From contig CM026565.1 in assembly GCA_015143295.1 (NCBI GenBank), positions 10,662,041 to 10,726,040 on the forward strand: DNA of 64,000 bases. The letters run 5' to 3'. This stretch comes from Tetracentron sinense. Lineage: Eukaryota > Streptophyta > Magnoliopsida > Trochodendrales > Trochodendraceae. How positions within the stretch are numbered: the first letter of the stretch is position 1; each line of letters opens with the position of its first letter. Below are positions 32,988 to 45,001 of this stretch, in pieces. Under the pieces are notes generated by a model. The model was not told where the DNA came from, searched no databases, and saw nothing but the letters and a program-made list of their open reading frames with translations. The position numbers and the translations under genes were made by a program.

Positions 32988-33247
32988 GGAATACTCAGCG
33001 AGTACAAACTACTAGCTAACCATAACAATAGCGAAAGCATAACAACAGTGAGCAATACAAGATATTAATTTAAAGCAATAGTGAAAGCATAAGATACATA
33101 GCCATATCTTGACATGCGTGTATGAATGCAAAAACCTCGGTAAAACTCATGTCTCGGAAACCCTTTTCGTGTCTCGGTCAAATCATGTATGTGTATCGTG
33201 TCTTGTCTTGTATTTCATGTCTTGATTTGTTCTTGACTTGTATACTT

Positions 33248-33662
33248 GTGAGCCAGAGGCTAGCACCCTTCCTTGGGCTACCAACCTCCTTGTCATGTTC
33301 TTGTTCCATTTCTCTTGTGAGCCAGAGGCTAGCACCCTTCCTGGGGCTACCAACCTCCTTGTCATGTTCTTGTTTCATTTCACTTGTGAGCCAGAGGCTA
33401 GCACCCTTCCTTGGGCTACCAACCTCCTTGTCATGTTCTTGTTTCATTTCTCTTGTGAGCCAGAGGCTAGCACCCTTCCTTGGGCTACCAACCTCCTTGT
33501 CATGTTCTCTCTTGCAATTCACTTGTGAGCCAGAGGCTAGCACCCTTCCTTGGGCTACCAACCTCCTTGTCATGTTCTTGTTCCGTTTCTCTTGTGAGCC
33601 AGAGGCTAGCACCCTTCCTTGGGCTACCAACCTCCTTGTCATGTTCTTGATTCATTTCATAT
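33248..33662. repeat. 69-bp tandem repeat x 6 in 5' LTR
   Basis: Same array as at 25641-26055, with the same unit number and the same odd 70-bp spacing between units four and five. This confirms that the two LTRs derive from one copy. Confidence 0.95.
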
Positions 33663-34623
33663 ACAAATACAATCTTGGAAAAACCCGGTTTCATGCATGC
33701 ATGCGTGCTTGTGTGCTTGTCAATAGTAGTAATCATGATGACATACTTGAACGGGCGGATCACATGACTATGGCATTTCAATCCTTAACATAGTGGTATG
33801 AAAATTTAGGCAACATATAGCACATTTGAGCAATTTATCATTTCTAAGAACAATTACACAATTTCTATTTCCATTTTCTTCATTAAGTCCATTTATCCCT
33901 TGTTTAGTCGTTTTATCAAACACATAGCATGCAAGGTTCCTTAATGGTTCATCTTCTTCTTTTTAGTGCCTACTTTCCATCCAAAAATCAAGGTATGTTC
34001 ATTATTGGTAAAGTACCCATCCACCATTTCCATCACACACATCACCCAACATACACCTCGGCATCCAATCGCCACATCAACCCCCACACACATCCATACC
34101 TTTTTCTTATCTTGTTTAGGTTCATTGGAGATGATACATTTTATATGGGAGGCAAACATAATAGCATAAATCACATTTCATAAGGGAAAACCTAGATTTA
34201 TTGCTAGGGTAAGTTAGTAGGGTGTACTAACCTTGAATCAAGGCTTGATCCTTAGTAGAAACCTTGATTGAAGCTCCAACTTGCAAGAAGAAAGATCCTT
34301 GCTTGAAGAAGGCTTAGTGTGGGGAAAACAACCTTGAAGTTGCCGTAGAAAACGCTGCCCTACCTTGGAGAAGGAGTCCCACACGAACTTGAGGTTGGAT
34401 TTTCGAAATCCAAGCTTTTAGGGATGCTCTTGGGGTGCTTAAACCATTGATCTTACTCTCAAATGGAAAGGGGGTTTTGGAACCCTAGTTTCTTCTCCCT
34501 CTCTCTCAAATACCCCTAAGTGTTGCAAGTGAGGCCTCAAGGGTCGAGCAAACCCTTATGGGTAAGGGTTTAACACCCAAAAGACGAAAACGCCCTTACT
34601 GAAATTTCTGCAAAAACGCGAAG

Positions 34624-34810
34624 ACCGAGCGATCGGTGGTTATGACCGATCGATCGGTTGCCTACCGAGCGATCGGTGTTTATGACCGATCGACCGGTCA
34701 AAAACTCACTCTCTGGAAAATTTCCCCATACAAACTTTCTGACCGCGCGATAGCTACCGATCGATCGGTTATGGACCGATCGATCGCTGATTGAACCGAG
34801 CGATCGGTTC
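34624..34810 (-). promoter_or_regulatory. Palindromic box array in U3 (5' LTR copy)
   Basis: The same seven or more CCGA(T/G)CGATCGG boxes as at 27017-27203. In this LTR they would lie upstream of the element's own transcription start. Confidence 0.6.
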
Positions 34811-35019
34811 TCTATATGTCTGGACTGTTTTGACCATATCTTTTGACTCGCTTGTCGGATTTTGACGATTCAACTTGCGTTGGGTTCGTCTTTCGAAAAC
34901 GCACATTTCTGACGTTTCGGAATTTCCGATTTCTCCCTTATTTATTAATTTGACTATAAAAACGGCCAATTAGCTACGAAGGTGGTATTCATTAAAGATG
35001 AAAAGTCTGGGGTGCTACA

Positions 35020-35281
35020 CATCCAATCATACAACATTCGGTTGCACGATTTCGGGCAATGCCTCCGCCAAATTGGGATGTACTCCCGCTTACATGTCGA
35101 AGTATTCCCTTGGTTTGAACTGAATAGCAACGTGCCAGTCTTTTTCGACCAGATTTTTGACATAAAAGACTTGCATTGCTTGTGAGGCGAGCACAAAAGG
35201 TTCATCGGTTTTTAGCATCCTTTGAAGATTAACAAGTGTCAATTGGAACTCATCTTCCTTGATGCCCCTACCTTGAGACAT
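35020..35281 (-). pseudogene. CACTA 2 TNP2 transposase C-terminal (DUF4216-like) fragment
   Basis: The minus strand reads MSQGRGIKEDEFQLTLVNLQ, then DEPFVLASQAMQVFYVKN and HVAIQFKPREYFDM. The QA-QVFYV-D/N-----W-V pattern and PR-YFDM end are the hallmark of the domain following the TNP2 catalytic region in plant CACTA transposases. Two stops follow before the frame reaches the Tekay insertion and continues at 24943. The catalytic TNP2 domain, expected to the right, is absent. Confidence 0.7.
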
Positions 35282-35306
35282 AACATCTATTCAGTATGAC
35301 TTATTT

Positions 35307-36029
35307 TTGGCTGTGAAATATTTTTTCCTTAATCCGAATATCCCCAAGTCAATTAATGCAACTGCTATCGCTTTGATTGCTAAGCACAATGATCCTTCTA
35401 CTTTTGTAGATTTTCTTCTTATCAGCTTATGTAACTTCTTGTATAAGATTTTATCCAAGATTTTAGCAGCTCGGTTAGCGATCATTCTTCCCTATATTAT
35501 TTCTAAGGAGCAATCTAGATTTATTAAAGGCAGAAACATTTATGATAATATAGTAATTGCTCAAGAAATGGTTGATGACATTAATCGGAACTCTTTCGGA
35601 GGAAACATCATTGTTAAGCTTGATATGGCTAAGATATACGATCGCATGGAATGGAATTTCATTATTGATGTCTTGGATAAGTTTGGTTTTTCTGATAAAT
35701 TTATTCGGCTTATCCAAGGATGCTTACAGAATCAAAATTTTTCGATTATTATTAATGGTTTTCTTCATGGATTTTTCTCTAGCTCAAGAGGATTAAGACA
35801 GGGTGATCCACTTTCTCCCGCTCTCTTTATTATAGCAAAAGAGGTTCTAAGTAGAGGTCTTAAATACATATCTTCCATTCTGCCTAACTCGTATAACATT
35901 GGAAGAAATGGTTTTGCAGTGTCTCACCTCCTATTTGTAGATGACTCCCTTATTTTAAGTAATTGTAGCTCTAGAAACATCAAAAGAATCCTTGATTTCC
36001 TATCTAAGTATGAAGAAGTTTCTGGTTAG
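35307..36029 (+). pseudogene. LINE reverse transcriptase fragment
   Basis: RT blocks in order: ATAIALIAKHNDPSTF, RPIS-like LLISLCNFLYKILSKILAAR, EQSRFIKGRNIYDN, VKLDMAKIYDRMEWNFI, GLRQGDPLSPALFI and the catalytic FVDDSLILS (usual FADD). The Asp pair is intact. Stop codon at 36027-36029. The continuation at 36030-36430 (INKDKIFLYCS..., GVSLIKG) is broken by stops and frameshifts. Confidence 0.85.
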
Positions 36030-36437
36030 CTGATTAACAAAGACAAAATCTTTCTTTATTGTTCGTACAATATTTCTAATGCCAGGAAAAGAGCCATTAC
36101 CAACTTTATTTGGTTTCATTTTTCCTTCATTTATCTAGGAGTTTCTTTGATCAAAGGTAGACAAAAATTAATCCATTTTTTCCCCTAGTTGAGAAGATTA
36201 GAAATCGTGTTTCAGGTTGGTTTGGAAAGCTTCTCTTTGCTGCTGGTAGATTACTTTTGATTAAACATATTCTATCTTCTATCCCTGTTCATATCTTAGC
36301 AGCTATCAACATTCCCTCTAGCATTTACTCTATGATAAATAAAACTGGCTAAATTTTTTTGGAATAATTCAGAATCGCATAGAAGGAAACACTGGATTAG
36401 TTGGAGCAAATGTGCTATTCCTCAATCTAAAGGAGAT

Positions 36438-37271
36438 TTGGGTATTAGAAGAATGAAAGACTTTGCTCTAGCTTTTCGATTTAAACAAGCTTGGAAAATT
36501 TACTCTTCTGAAAGTCTTTGGGCTTGGTTTTTTAAAGCTAAATATTGCATAAATCATATTTGGAATACGTTTCCTAGACGTGGAGCTTCGAAAATTTGGT
36601 CTTCTATTTGTGGAGTAATCCAAGACATGCTTGCTAATACTTCAGTTCTTATTGGTAATGGTGATAAAGTTAACTTCTGGTTTGATAGATGGTATAAGGA
36701 GGATTCTCTTATTTCCTTGGCTATTGAATCCCCTCATCATAATCCCTCTATTGCTAATACTTTAAATTATGATGGGGATTGGGATTTTTCTCAAGTGAGC
36801 CATCTTTTGCTTCAAGATATCAGATCAGGTAATTTTTTCATTTCAGATAATGAAGATAAATTCATTTGGAAACTCACTCCTTCAAGTGAATTCTCTATTT
36901 GTTCTGCCTAGGAGTCTCTGAGGAATTCTGGGACTGTTTATGACTGGTGTAAGGCAGTTTGGAATCCGGTCATTCCTACCAAGATTAGTGTCTTTTGCTG
37001 AAAAATTATGCATCATGCCATTCCTATTGATTTGGATGTCCAGGCTCTAGGCATTCCAATGGTGAGCAAATGTTGTTGTTGCCCTAATTCTGAGATTGAA
37101 AGCTCCAATCACCTTTTCATCAGTAGTGATATTGCTGCATCTGTTTGGAGATTTCTTCTTGGTGCTTCATGCTTTTTAGAGCTCATGATTCTACTTAGTG
37201 CGCTCTATCTAGATGGTTCAGAGCTGCTAATTCTCGTCATAATGAGTTATTTATTATTGTTCCAACTTTGA
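36438..37271 (+). pseudogene. LINE zf-RVT region, with stops
   Basis: GIRRMKDFALAFRFKQAWKI, VLIGNGDKVNFWFDRW and later CCCCPNSEIESSNHLFISS (Cys/His zinc-binding motif preceding RNase H in plant LINEs). In-frame stops near 36909-36911 and 37000 show decay. Confidence 0.8.
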
Positions 37272-37972
37272 TAGTTTGGGAGATCTGGACAGAAAGATGT
37301 AGGAGGAAAAATGATTCTAAATATCGTCATGCCAAATCTCTTATTGATTCTATTTTTAAGAAGGTTGGTGATATTGATGATTTCAGTGGTAGAAAAAGCC
37401 TTGATATCTCTCCTTTATTTCCTTTGAGTTCTCCCCATCGTATTCAGTTTCAGATCATCTTTGTTAAATGGCTTTGTCCTCCCCATACTAAATTTAAATT
37501 GAATGTGGATGGTGCGTCTAGAGGAAACCCGGGTAATGCTGGAGGAGGGGGTATTGTGAGAGATCATAATGGTGATTTTATAGTTGGTTTTTTCACTAAT
37601 TATGGCTCCTATTCTAACTTTGTACCAGAAACTAGAGCTCTTCTAGATGGTCTTACTTTGTACAAAAGTCTCAACATTCTCAATTTGATTATTGAATCAG
37701 ATTCAAAAGCCTTAGTAGAATCATGGAAAAGGTCTAATCATTCTTGGAAGACTTGGATTTGGGATAGTAAAATTAAAGCTATATTTCCAGATGGTTATCT
37801 CTTCAATCATATTTATCAAGAAGCTAATTCATTTGCGAATGGTTTGGCTAATTTTGAGTGTGACAACTTGAATTTAGGTATTCTTAATTCCTATGATAAC
37901 ATCCCTAGGAATATCAAAGCTCTTATCCAAATGGATAAATCAGGTTCCCATCTTAGAAAAGTTAGATTTTAA
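37268..37972 (+). pseudogene. LINE RNase H domain and C-terminus
   Basis: The frame encodes KFKLNVDGASRGNPGNAGGG, GIVRDHNGDFIVGF, ETRALLDGL, IIESDSKALVESW and QEANSFANGLANF. This is a plant LINE-associated RNase H with the catalytic D (VDGASRGNPG), E (PETRALLDGL), D (ESDSKALV) and final A/D region (ANSFANGLA; the usual ADALA Asp is replaced). The frame is open for 234 codons. Confidence 0.85.
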
Positions 37973-38225
37973 TGTTGTTTTTTATGGTTCCAGGGGTACA
38001 GTTTTTATTTTTGTAGGGGTAAGGTTTTATGTCCCCCCTTTTTTTATTTTTGTTTGTGTCTGTAGGGGTAAGGTTTTATGTCCCCCCCTTTCTTTTTTTA
38101 ATTTTTTCTTGAGTCTATAGGGGTAAGGTTTATGTCCCCCCCATTTATCTATTTTTTAATAAAACCGATAAGGGTCTGCCTAACTCCCCTCTCCTTCTGA
38201 GAGGCTTTATTTTAAAAAAAAAAAC

Positions 38226-38660
38226 TCTCAGGTACAAAAAGACGGAGAAGAAAAACACAAAGAAGAGAAGAGAGAGAAAAAAAGCTTTCTTTTCCTTTTT
38301 TACAGGAAAACAACTACTCAAGTGGAAGAAGAAGGATCTCCCATTAATGGAGAATATCAGGTGAACCCCCAATATGGTCATTTCTCTTTCTTTTCTTTTT
38401 TTGGATACAAAGATCTCTATGAGGTATCCTGTAACACCTACATGAGATCTGGGCAACCCTATTGAATAAATACAAATACTTTATTTAAATATTTTGTTCT
38501 TCTTTATCCTTCTTCTTAATCTGAGGTTCTTCCCCAAATCGGGAAGGTAATTAACAGTCTGAGTTTACTCAAATGGGAAGGATAGTCCCCCACACAAAAT
38601 AATAAACTCCATATAACAATGGAGGAAATTTGACACGCATGATGAAATTTACGTGTTACA
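38226..38660 (-). repeat. LTR fragment of unclassified family X (minus orientation)
   Basis: In minus orientation it begins TGTAACACGTAAATTTCATC at 38660. It matches 61038-61354 (plus) over at least 300 bp, including GGAGTTTATTATTTT-TGGGGGACTATCC, ACCTTCCCGATTTGGGGAAG and CCATATTGGGGGTTCACCT. TG at the border in both copies suggests an LTR start. The other end is cut by the LINE tail at 38225. Confidence 0.5.
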
Positions 38661-38927
38661 ATATGTTAGGGTGTGTGTTCAAGGTCCTAAGGACTCTCTT
38701 GTGTGATCATAGTACGATCAGAGTTGTAAAGGAGCAAAGAGGGAGGTCTTAAACATACTCTCAACTTTAAGGCCAATTTAGACTATTAATAACTCAAAAT
38801 TAGGACTTTTACATTAGAGATAAAATTGTCCGTTTGAATTTCGAGTCCAACGCAAGTTGAATCGCCTAAATCCGAAAATAGATTCAAAAGTTATGGTTAA
38901 AACACCAAAGCGAGGTTTTGTAGAAAA

Positions 38928-39085
38928 ATCTCACTCAAGTGAGATTCAAGTCCGCTCGAGCGAACTTGACAAAATCAACATTTTTGAGTTTCAAAGAGCA
39001 GCTCGCTCAAGCAAGACCCAAGCCCCCCTGAGCGAGCTTTGCCCAGAACTTGCCGCTCGAGCGAGAATAAGCCCTACTCGAGCGA
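38928..39085 (+). promoter_or_regulatory. Alternative palindromic box array (CTCGAGCGAG type)
   Basis: Six or more copies of CGCTCGAGCGAG-like sequence (CTCACTCAAGTGAG, CGCTCGAGCGAAC, GCTCGCTCAAGCAAG, CCTGAGCGAGC, CCGCTCGAGCGAG, ACTCGAGCGAG). The array sits at the position where the related LTRs carry CCGATCGATCGG boxes, just after the shared AAAGTTATGG-AAAAC block. Confidence 0.65.
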
Positions 39086-40054
39086 GATTGTGCAGATTCA
39101 TTTTCTTAAAGGTTTTTCACAACCCAAACACTGTAAATACCCATTTTCGTGGGATTAAGGGTTCTAACACCTTGAGAGGCATATTTTGAGAGAAAAATAG
39201 AGTGAGCTAGGGTTTCAAAAGGGGTTTTCATTGGAGATCAAGGTAGAGCTCAAATCTTGCCACCAAGGTTTGGATCTTCTTCCTCAAGCATGGATTTCAC
39301 CACTTAAAGTTTTGATTTCACTTCCACAAGCGTTCTCAAGTCTTTTCCCTAGAATTTTCAAGGTAGATACAATCTACTAACTTACTTTACTATAACTCAT
39401 TATTGTGTTTTAGGGGGGTTTAGTAAATATCGAGATGAAACTTGAATTGATTTAGCTATTTTTATAAATCCTCTATTTCAAGTAAAAAGTAAAGCATAAT
39501 TTTGATAAACTAGCTTTATTATGAATCATTGCTTGATAGTAGGATGAAATGCTTGGTCTTTGGAGTAAATAAGGGTTATTACCTTGCATGTGCATACTGG
39601 CAAAACGGTTTTTCAATGAAATTGGGTTTTATCGACAATGTGATACATGCTATTGCTATGATTGAATTAAAATAGGTATTTCCTTGAAGTTGATGGTTCA
39701 CCATGATATGAATGTTTTAAAATGAAAACCATGCTCTTATGATTTTGATTCACAAGTACTCTTTAATGCTCGCCAATACTCTAAGCACATATATGAGTTC
39801 ACTATGACTGAAATTCTATGGGCATATGATGATGAAAAAAAGCTAAGTAACCCATGTATGTGCTATGCTATGCTAAGTAACCCATGTACATGCTATGCTA
39901 AGTAACCCATGTATATGATATACTATATTATATTATGCTAAGTAAACCATGTATATGATACATATTTTTGAGAAATTAAGGTATATAGTCTTATAGGGGT
40001 ATATTATTGAATGAAATAGGGTTTCAATGATGTATGATGGTTTTCTCAACTACC

Positions 40055-42257
40055 TGTTAGACATGATGCCCAAAAAAGTCATTTAGATTGTTAGATTCTT
40101 ATTAATTTGATTAAATAAGACTTCTTCTTAATCTATTGTGTATTCATTATGGGTAATTGGCTTTGATCATGAGATGATTTATACGATATGAGATATCGAT
40201 AAAGGTCCATAGGATATATTGTAGGAAAGTTATGTGATTAGATTATCACAGGAAGATATAGCTTTTCAGTTCCTTATACCTTATATAGTTACAGCTGTGG
40301 GTGAAGCTGGGCACTTCACTTATATTGCTGCCAGAATGCTAAGATGTTCTCAATAGTTGAAATGTAGTTCTACCTCGAACTATTGTAGTGGAGACTACAC
40401 ATCAGCATAGGGGTGCTTAAATGTACACTGACTGATTGCATTCAATGAGAGACCTCTTGCATAAACATACTATCAGATAGTTGGTCTCTCATTCACATTG
40501 AATGGTTTCAATGATCCTTAGATCTGATGAGTTCATCTATGACGGAGCAGTGATCTGACTGTTTTGATTCCACCAACGTATTTTCTAACTTAGAGAATAC
40601 AATATAGTGACAGTTGGATAGTCAGAAAGTTGCTCGAGTCATGATGAATTTCAAACAAGAAATCCATGCTCATTAATTTGAGAGATTAGCCAAGTTCCGG
40701 GTAAGATAGTTGATTAAGTTCAAATCCTGCGTAGGTGATTTTGAAAACAAAATAAGTTTTGAAATATACTTTTATTAAAAGGTAATATACTTATAAAAGG
40801 TTTTTCTCAAAATGTTTTTCATGAGAAATTGTTTCTCATGGCTTAATCATAAATCTTGGAAACTCTGGTGATTTGCAATGGGCTGTGGGTTAGATAGTAT
40901 GTCAATCTCGAAGGCCCATTAGGGTAATGTATTTGGAAGGATAAATCGAATTTAAAAGTTCATGTAGCGGGATCTGTAATGGTTAATGTTCATACACTGG
41001 GATTCAATTCCAACATGGATATGTTACGTCACTTGCAATTCTGATGTAATTCTCGTTTAGGGTCAATGAGATAACATTGGGTAAGCTAGGGTAAGAATGT
41101 CCCAGAGCAATCTGTGGAGGTGCTCACATAAGAAATACAAGCTCAATAATTGATTAAAATTTAATCAATTATTTAAGTGATTAAAAGTTAATCATTTAAT
41201 TAAATAGATTAAAAGTTAATCTATGGTTTAAATTAATTGTTAATTTAAACCTAGGGATTATTTTGATAATTATTTAATTAACGTAATTAAAGGGGAAATG
41301 GGTTTGGCCCATATCCATAAATCCATTTAATATGGGCCAAAGCCCATGGGTTTAAACCCTAGGGGTGGGGCCTCCACTTGAGAAATCCTAATTGGATTAA
41401 GATTGTGTTAATTGAATAATTATTGAAATATAATTCCTTTTATAATGGAATTTAAATCCAATGGTTGGATTGCATTAAGGATTAAGATGGAATTGTAATT
41501 AGATTACAAAAGGGAGTTTTTAACTCCCCAAAGTCCACACCCCATAGAAGCTCACGCCCCCCCCCCCCTTGCATTGGTCTCTTAGTTTGACTAGGTTTCC
41601 TTCTCTTGTGTAGGATGTTGACTTATCCCTTTTAATTAAGGAATCCTCTTATAATAAGGACTCTTTAATTAGTAGGATTACTATAACTAAAGTAGTTATA
41701 GATTAAGTAGGAGTTTATTTAATTAATAATAAGAGTTATTGTTATTTAATAAATCCTACTAGATAATATCATGTTGAAGTAGGATTAGAATATGATCCTA
41801 GTCTATATATACCCCAACACCCTAGACCATTAAGTACTTTTCTCCAAAAAAATTTCTCTTCTCTCCTCTCTCTCTCCAAACCGTGAGACCCCTAGGGATT
41901 TTCGTGAGCTACTAGGTGGTCCAAAGTTGGGTTTTGCAAATCTAGGGTTTTAAACCTTAATATTTTTGGTGATAGAAGGTCTATACCATTACTCCATCTT
42001 CTTCGTCTTGCTTTTATAATTCCAAAGGAGATTCTAAATCTTCGTGGGGATAGCAAAGAACAAGGATCGAGCTTCTAGTATTTTTTTGGAGAAATCTCTA
42101 CAAAGAGTTCTAACAGTTCAAGTCGATTATGCTTTACCGGTGAACAGCATTCACCGAGGTGATATGACTAAAACTCTTAGATAATTTTGATGCTTTCTAT
42201 GGTGTTAAGATCTAGGGGATCCAGTTTTCGCATAAATTTTTATCCGGCCCCCCTACA
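40055..42257 (+). mobile_element. Angela-like copia solo LTR (TSD CTACC)
   Basis: TGTTAGACATGATGCCC at 40055 to CCCCCCTACA at 42257 (2203 bp), with perfect 5-bp duplication CTACC at 40050-40054 and 42258-42262. No internal coding region, so it is a solo LTR. Related fragments lie at 61355-61901 (direct) and 53150-54357 (inverted). Contains a TATA box at 41804 followed by a C/T-rich leader (TTTCTCTTCTCTCCTCTCTC). Confidence 0.9.
41804..41811 (+). promoter_or_regulatory. TATA box of copia solo LTR
   Basis: CCTAGTCTATATATACCCC, followed 30-70 bp later by a long C/T-rich stretch, the normal U3/R context. Confidence 0.55.
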
Positions 42258-42794
42258 CTACCATGATAGCATAATCAAGATTTTATAAGAATATGAAAAA
42301 TGATAGTTTTACCTTAAAGTAAGCTTGGAATTATGGTTTGACGAAATAGGCTAAGTAGCCATGTATATATGCTATGCCATCTTCATAAATGAAATTACAT
42401 GTTTCGTTTTGATGTTTTAACTACTCTCTAAGAATTCTATGACGCTCCTAAGTACTTTATTATGCTACTCAATGTTAAAAGCTTTCTAGGATTATGATTA
42501 CCATGATGCTCACAAACACACTATGCACAGGTATGACATGTATGACCGAGGTTTCTCATAAATACGGGTATACGAAGAATCATAAGAAATTTCATAAGGA
42601 AAACGCTCACGAGAAAGGTTCATAAGAAAAGAAAAAGAAAGTCATAAAACAAGAAGAAATGAAAGCTCATAAGTAAATAAGTAAAAGGATCATAAGAAAA
42701 AGGTTTATAAGAAATGAGAAATAAAGTTGTAAGAAAATATAAGAAAGTTTATAAGAAAGGAAATACAAGCTCACAAGAAAAGAAGTAAGAAATA

Positions 42795-43345
42795 TAAAGC
42801 ATGGAAGGATGTTAGTGTACTATGACCAGGTACTAGCACTAACATCTGTTTCTAAGAAAGTATGAGAGGACGCTAGTATACTATGACTAGGTACGGGTAC
42901 TAGTGTCTGTTTCCAAGTAAAAACGAAGTAAGCATGAAAGGATACTCGTGTACTATGACCAGGTACGGTCCCTAGTATTTGTTTCCAACAAGTATGAAAG
43001 GATGTTAGTATACTGTGACCAGGTATAGGCACTAACATTTGTTTCCAAGAACATTAGAGGATATTGGTATACTATTACCATGTACGGGTACTAGTATCTG
43101 TCTCAAAGTAAAATAAATAATATGAAAGGATGCTAGTGTACTATGACCAGGTACGGGCACTAGTATCTATTTCCAAGATAAGTAAGAAATAATGTTTAGT
43201 GTACTATGACCAGGTACAGGCACTATCATTTGTTTCAAAAAGCAAGTTCATAAGAAACTCATAAGCAAGTTAACAAGAAAGCAGGAGAGTATGTTATTAT
43301 ACTATAACCAAGTACGGGTACTAGCATCTGTCTCAAGGTAAGTAC
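42795..43345. repeat. Tandem repeat in the third-family LTR
   Basis: About eight imperfect copies (55-75 bp spacing) of TACTATGACCAGGTACGGGC plus ACTAGTATCTGTTTCCAAG. The array takes the same relative place (between donor-like and acceptor-like sites) as the 69-bp GAGCCAGAGGC array of the complete element, but with an unrelated sequence. It is bordered by short A-rich AAGAAA/CATAAG repeats at 42570-42790. Confidence 0.85.
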
Positions 43346-43796
43346 AAGATAAGTGAAAAGAAGAAATCGCATAAGGTACTCATAAGCTAAGAACCTCGTA
43401 AGATGGATGATGAACTCACAAGACCTATATGACACATAAGGAATTCACAAGACTCATAAGACATTTGAAATACGTTTTGTTAAAGCATGAACTTAAAGTA
43501 TGATTTTTGAGAATATGCATTTGTTATTTTGTTTTAAACTTCCGCACTCTGATTATGTATATGTCCTGATGAACTGTATCTGTAGCATCCCGGATTTTTC
43601 CGTACTTAATGAATAACACTTTTGTAGCCAATTGGCCTTTCGCATAGTCTAATTTATAAACAAGGGAGAAATTAAAAATTCTGAAACGCCAGAAATGTTC
43701 CTTTTCGAAAGAGGAATCCAACGCAAGTTGAATTGTCAAAATCCGACGAACGAGTCAAAAGATATGGCCAAAACAAATGGAACCTGCAGAGCACCC

Positions 43797-44010
43797 ATCG
43801 CTAGGGATCGATCAGTCTACAACCGATCGCTCGGTCATTATTAGCGATCGATCGGTTCACAACTGATCAATCGATAACTATCGACTAGTTAACTTTTTGC
43901 ATGAGGAAAAATTCCAGAGAGCATGTTATTGATAGATCGCTCGGTTAAAACACTGGTCACTCGGTAGGCGATTGATCGCTCGGTTATAACCACCAATCGC
44001 TTGGTCTATC
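43797..44010 (+). promoter_or_regulatory. Palindromic box array (CCGATCGATCGG type)
   Basis: Nine or so boxes, partly decayed (such as ACCGATCGCTCGGT, GCGATCGATCGGTTC, GATCGCTCGGTT), in the order and spacing of the arrays at 27017 and 45706. Confidence 0.6.
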
Positions 44011-45001
44011 ACGTTTTGTAGAAATTTCATTAAGGGCTTTTTTCGTCTTTTGGGTGTTAAACCCTTGCCTATAAGGGCTTGCTCGACCATTTGGGTCCTC
44101 ATTCATCATACTTAGAGAATTTTGAGAGAGAGTGAGAGTGGAGAAATGGATTTTCCTCCTAGGGATTCAACTCAAAATGATCAAGGTATTGTGAACCCCA
44201 CAATCACCCCTTTAGCTTGGATTTCTCCAATCCAACCTCAAGCTCGTGGGGGAGTCTTTCTCAAGCTAGGGCAGCGTTCTCCAAGGTCTTCCTCAAAGGG
44301 TTTCTTCCCTATCAAGCATCCTTCAAGCAAGGGGTTCTCATTTCTTCCAAGTTGGAGCTTTAATCAAGGGTTTCCACCCAAGATCAAGCCTTGATTTCAA
44401 GGTTAGTACACCCTACTAACTTCCTTAGCAATAACCTAGGGTTTTCTTGAAAAATGATGATGTTAATCTTGTATTCTTCCCTTTTTCCTTTGAGATGCAC
44501 TATTTTTCCTAAATATAAACAAGAAGAATGTAAATGGTGGGACGTATGAATGTATGATGGGATGAGACGATTGGATGCCATATGAATGTGGTGTGATGTG
44601 TGTATGAAAAATGGTGGAAGAGCATTCTACAAATAACGAATACACCATGATGTTTGTATGAAATATACGCTCTAAGAAATGGAAATAACATGACTATGAA
44701 TGGTGCATGCCAAGTGTTTGATAAAACGCCTAAATAAGAAATTAATGGATTTTAAGGAAGAGCATGAAAGTAGGGCTTGTGTGATTTTCCCTAAAATGAT
44801 AAATTGATTCAATGTCTTATATGCTTGCCTATTTTCCTTATGTTAGAATCAGAATTTAAAATGTCATATGCCATTCATTAAATTACTCATGTCATCATAG
44901 TTGCCATTATTGACAAGAACACAAGCACGCATGCATGCATGAACCGGGTTTTTCAATGAGTATTTGTACATGATAAATTAAACAAGAAAACAAGTATATG
45001 T

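Larger units (their letters stand above)
24944..35019 (-). mobile_element. Complete Tekay-type Ty3/gypsy chromovirus (TSD CATCC)
   Basis: A 10,076-bp element with 2469-bp LTRs at 24944-27412 and 32551-35019. It is flanked by the perfect 5-bp duplication CATCC (24939-24943, 35020-35024) and inserted in the TNP2 region of CACTA 2. In minus orientation the order is LTR, PBS, gag, intron, pol (protease, RT, RNase H, integrase, chromodomain-like end), PPT, LTR. The LTRs have the same length and every part I compared is identical, so the insertion is very recent. The chromodomain-type C-terminus and double Cys knuckles in Gag place it in the Del/Tekay clade. The only clear lesion is a stop codon 15 codons before the expected Pol end. 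Confidence 0.95.
32551..35019 (-). repeat. 5' LTR of the Tekay element
   Basis: 2469 bp, same ends and same length as the LTR at 24944-27412, with no difference found where compared. Its box array is at about 34624-34810, donor-like site at 34231, tandem repeat at 33248-33662 and acceptor-like site at 32960. In the provirus this copy supplies the promoter, so the leader-intron and micro-ORF described here would be at the 5' end of the element's RNA. Confidence 0.95.
16879..35281 (-). mobile_element. CACTA transposon 2, split by later insertions
   Basis: The left terminus CACTACAACA at 16879 is followed by an array of subterminal repeats. Reading the minus strand, a transposase_24-type gene occupies 18100-21990 and the C-terminal part of TNP2 occupies 35281-35020 plus 24943-24817. 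Three elements sit inside: an Angela-like LTR (18531-~20840), a solo LTR (22078-24368) and a full Tekay element (24944-35019). The right end is lost at a LINE junction near 35290, so this is the 3' half of a CACTA element. Confidence 0.7.
35290..38225 (+). mobile_element. 5'-truncated LINE retrotransposon
   Basis: A non-LTR element with reverse transcriptase, zf-RVT and RNase H regions, a 3' UTR with three imperfect repeats of AGGGGTAAGGTTTTATGTCC CCCC (37991-38140) and a terminal oligo(A) at about 38214-38225. The 5' end joins the CACTA 2 TNP2 fragment within the RT domain, so ORF1 and endonuclease are missing. I could not find target-site duplications. Confidence 0.85.

Noticed and set aside
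37893-38120. Frame overlapping the LINE 3' end
   Set aside because: It is produced by the GGGGTAAGGTTTTATGTCC repeats of the LINE 3' UTR and is out of frame with the RNase H domain.
38458-38463. CCTAT followed by TGAATAAATAC as the start of the third-family LTR, matching CCTAT after 48881
   Set aside because: The homology between 38330-38660 and 61038-61354 runs straight through this point, so it is not an insertion border. A 5-base match over a few hundred bases is expected by chance.
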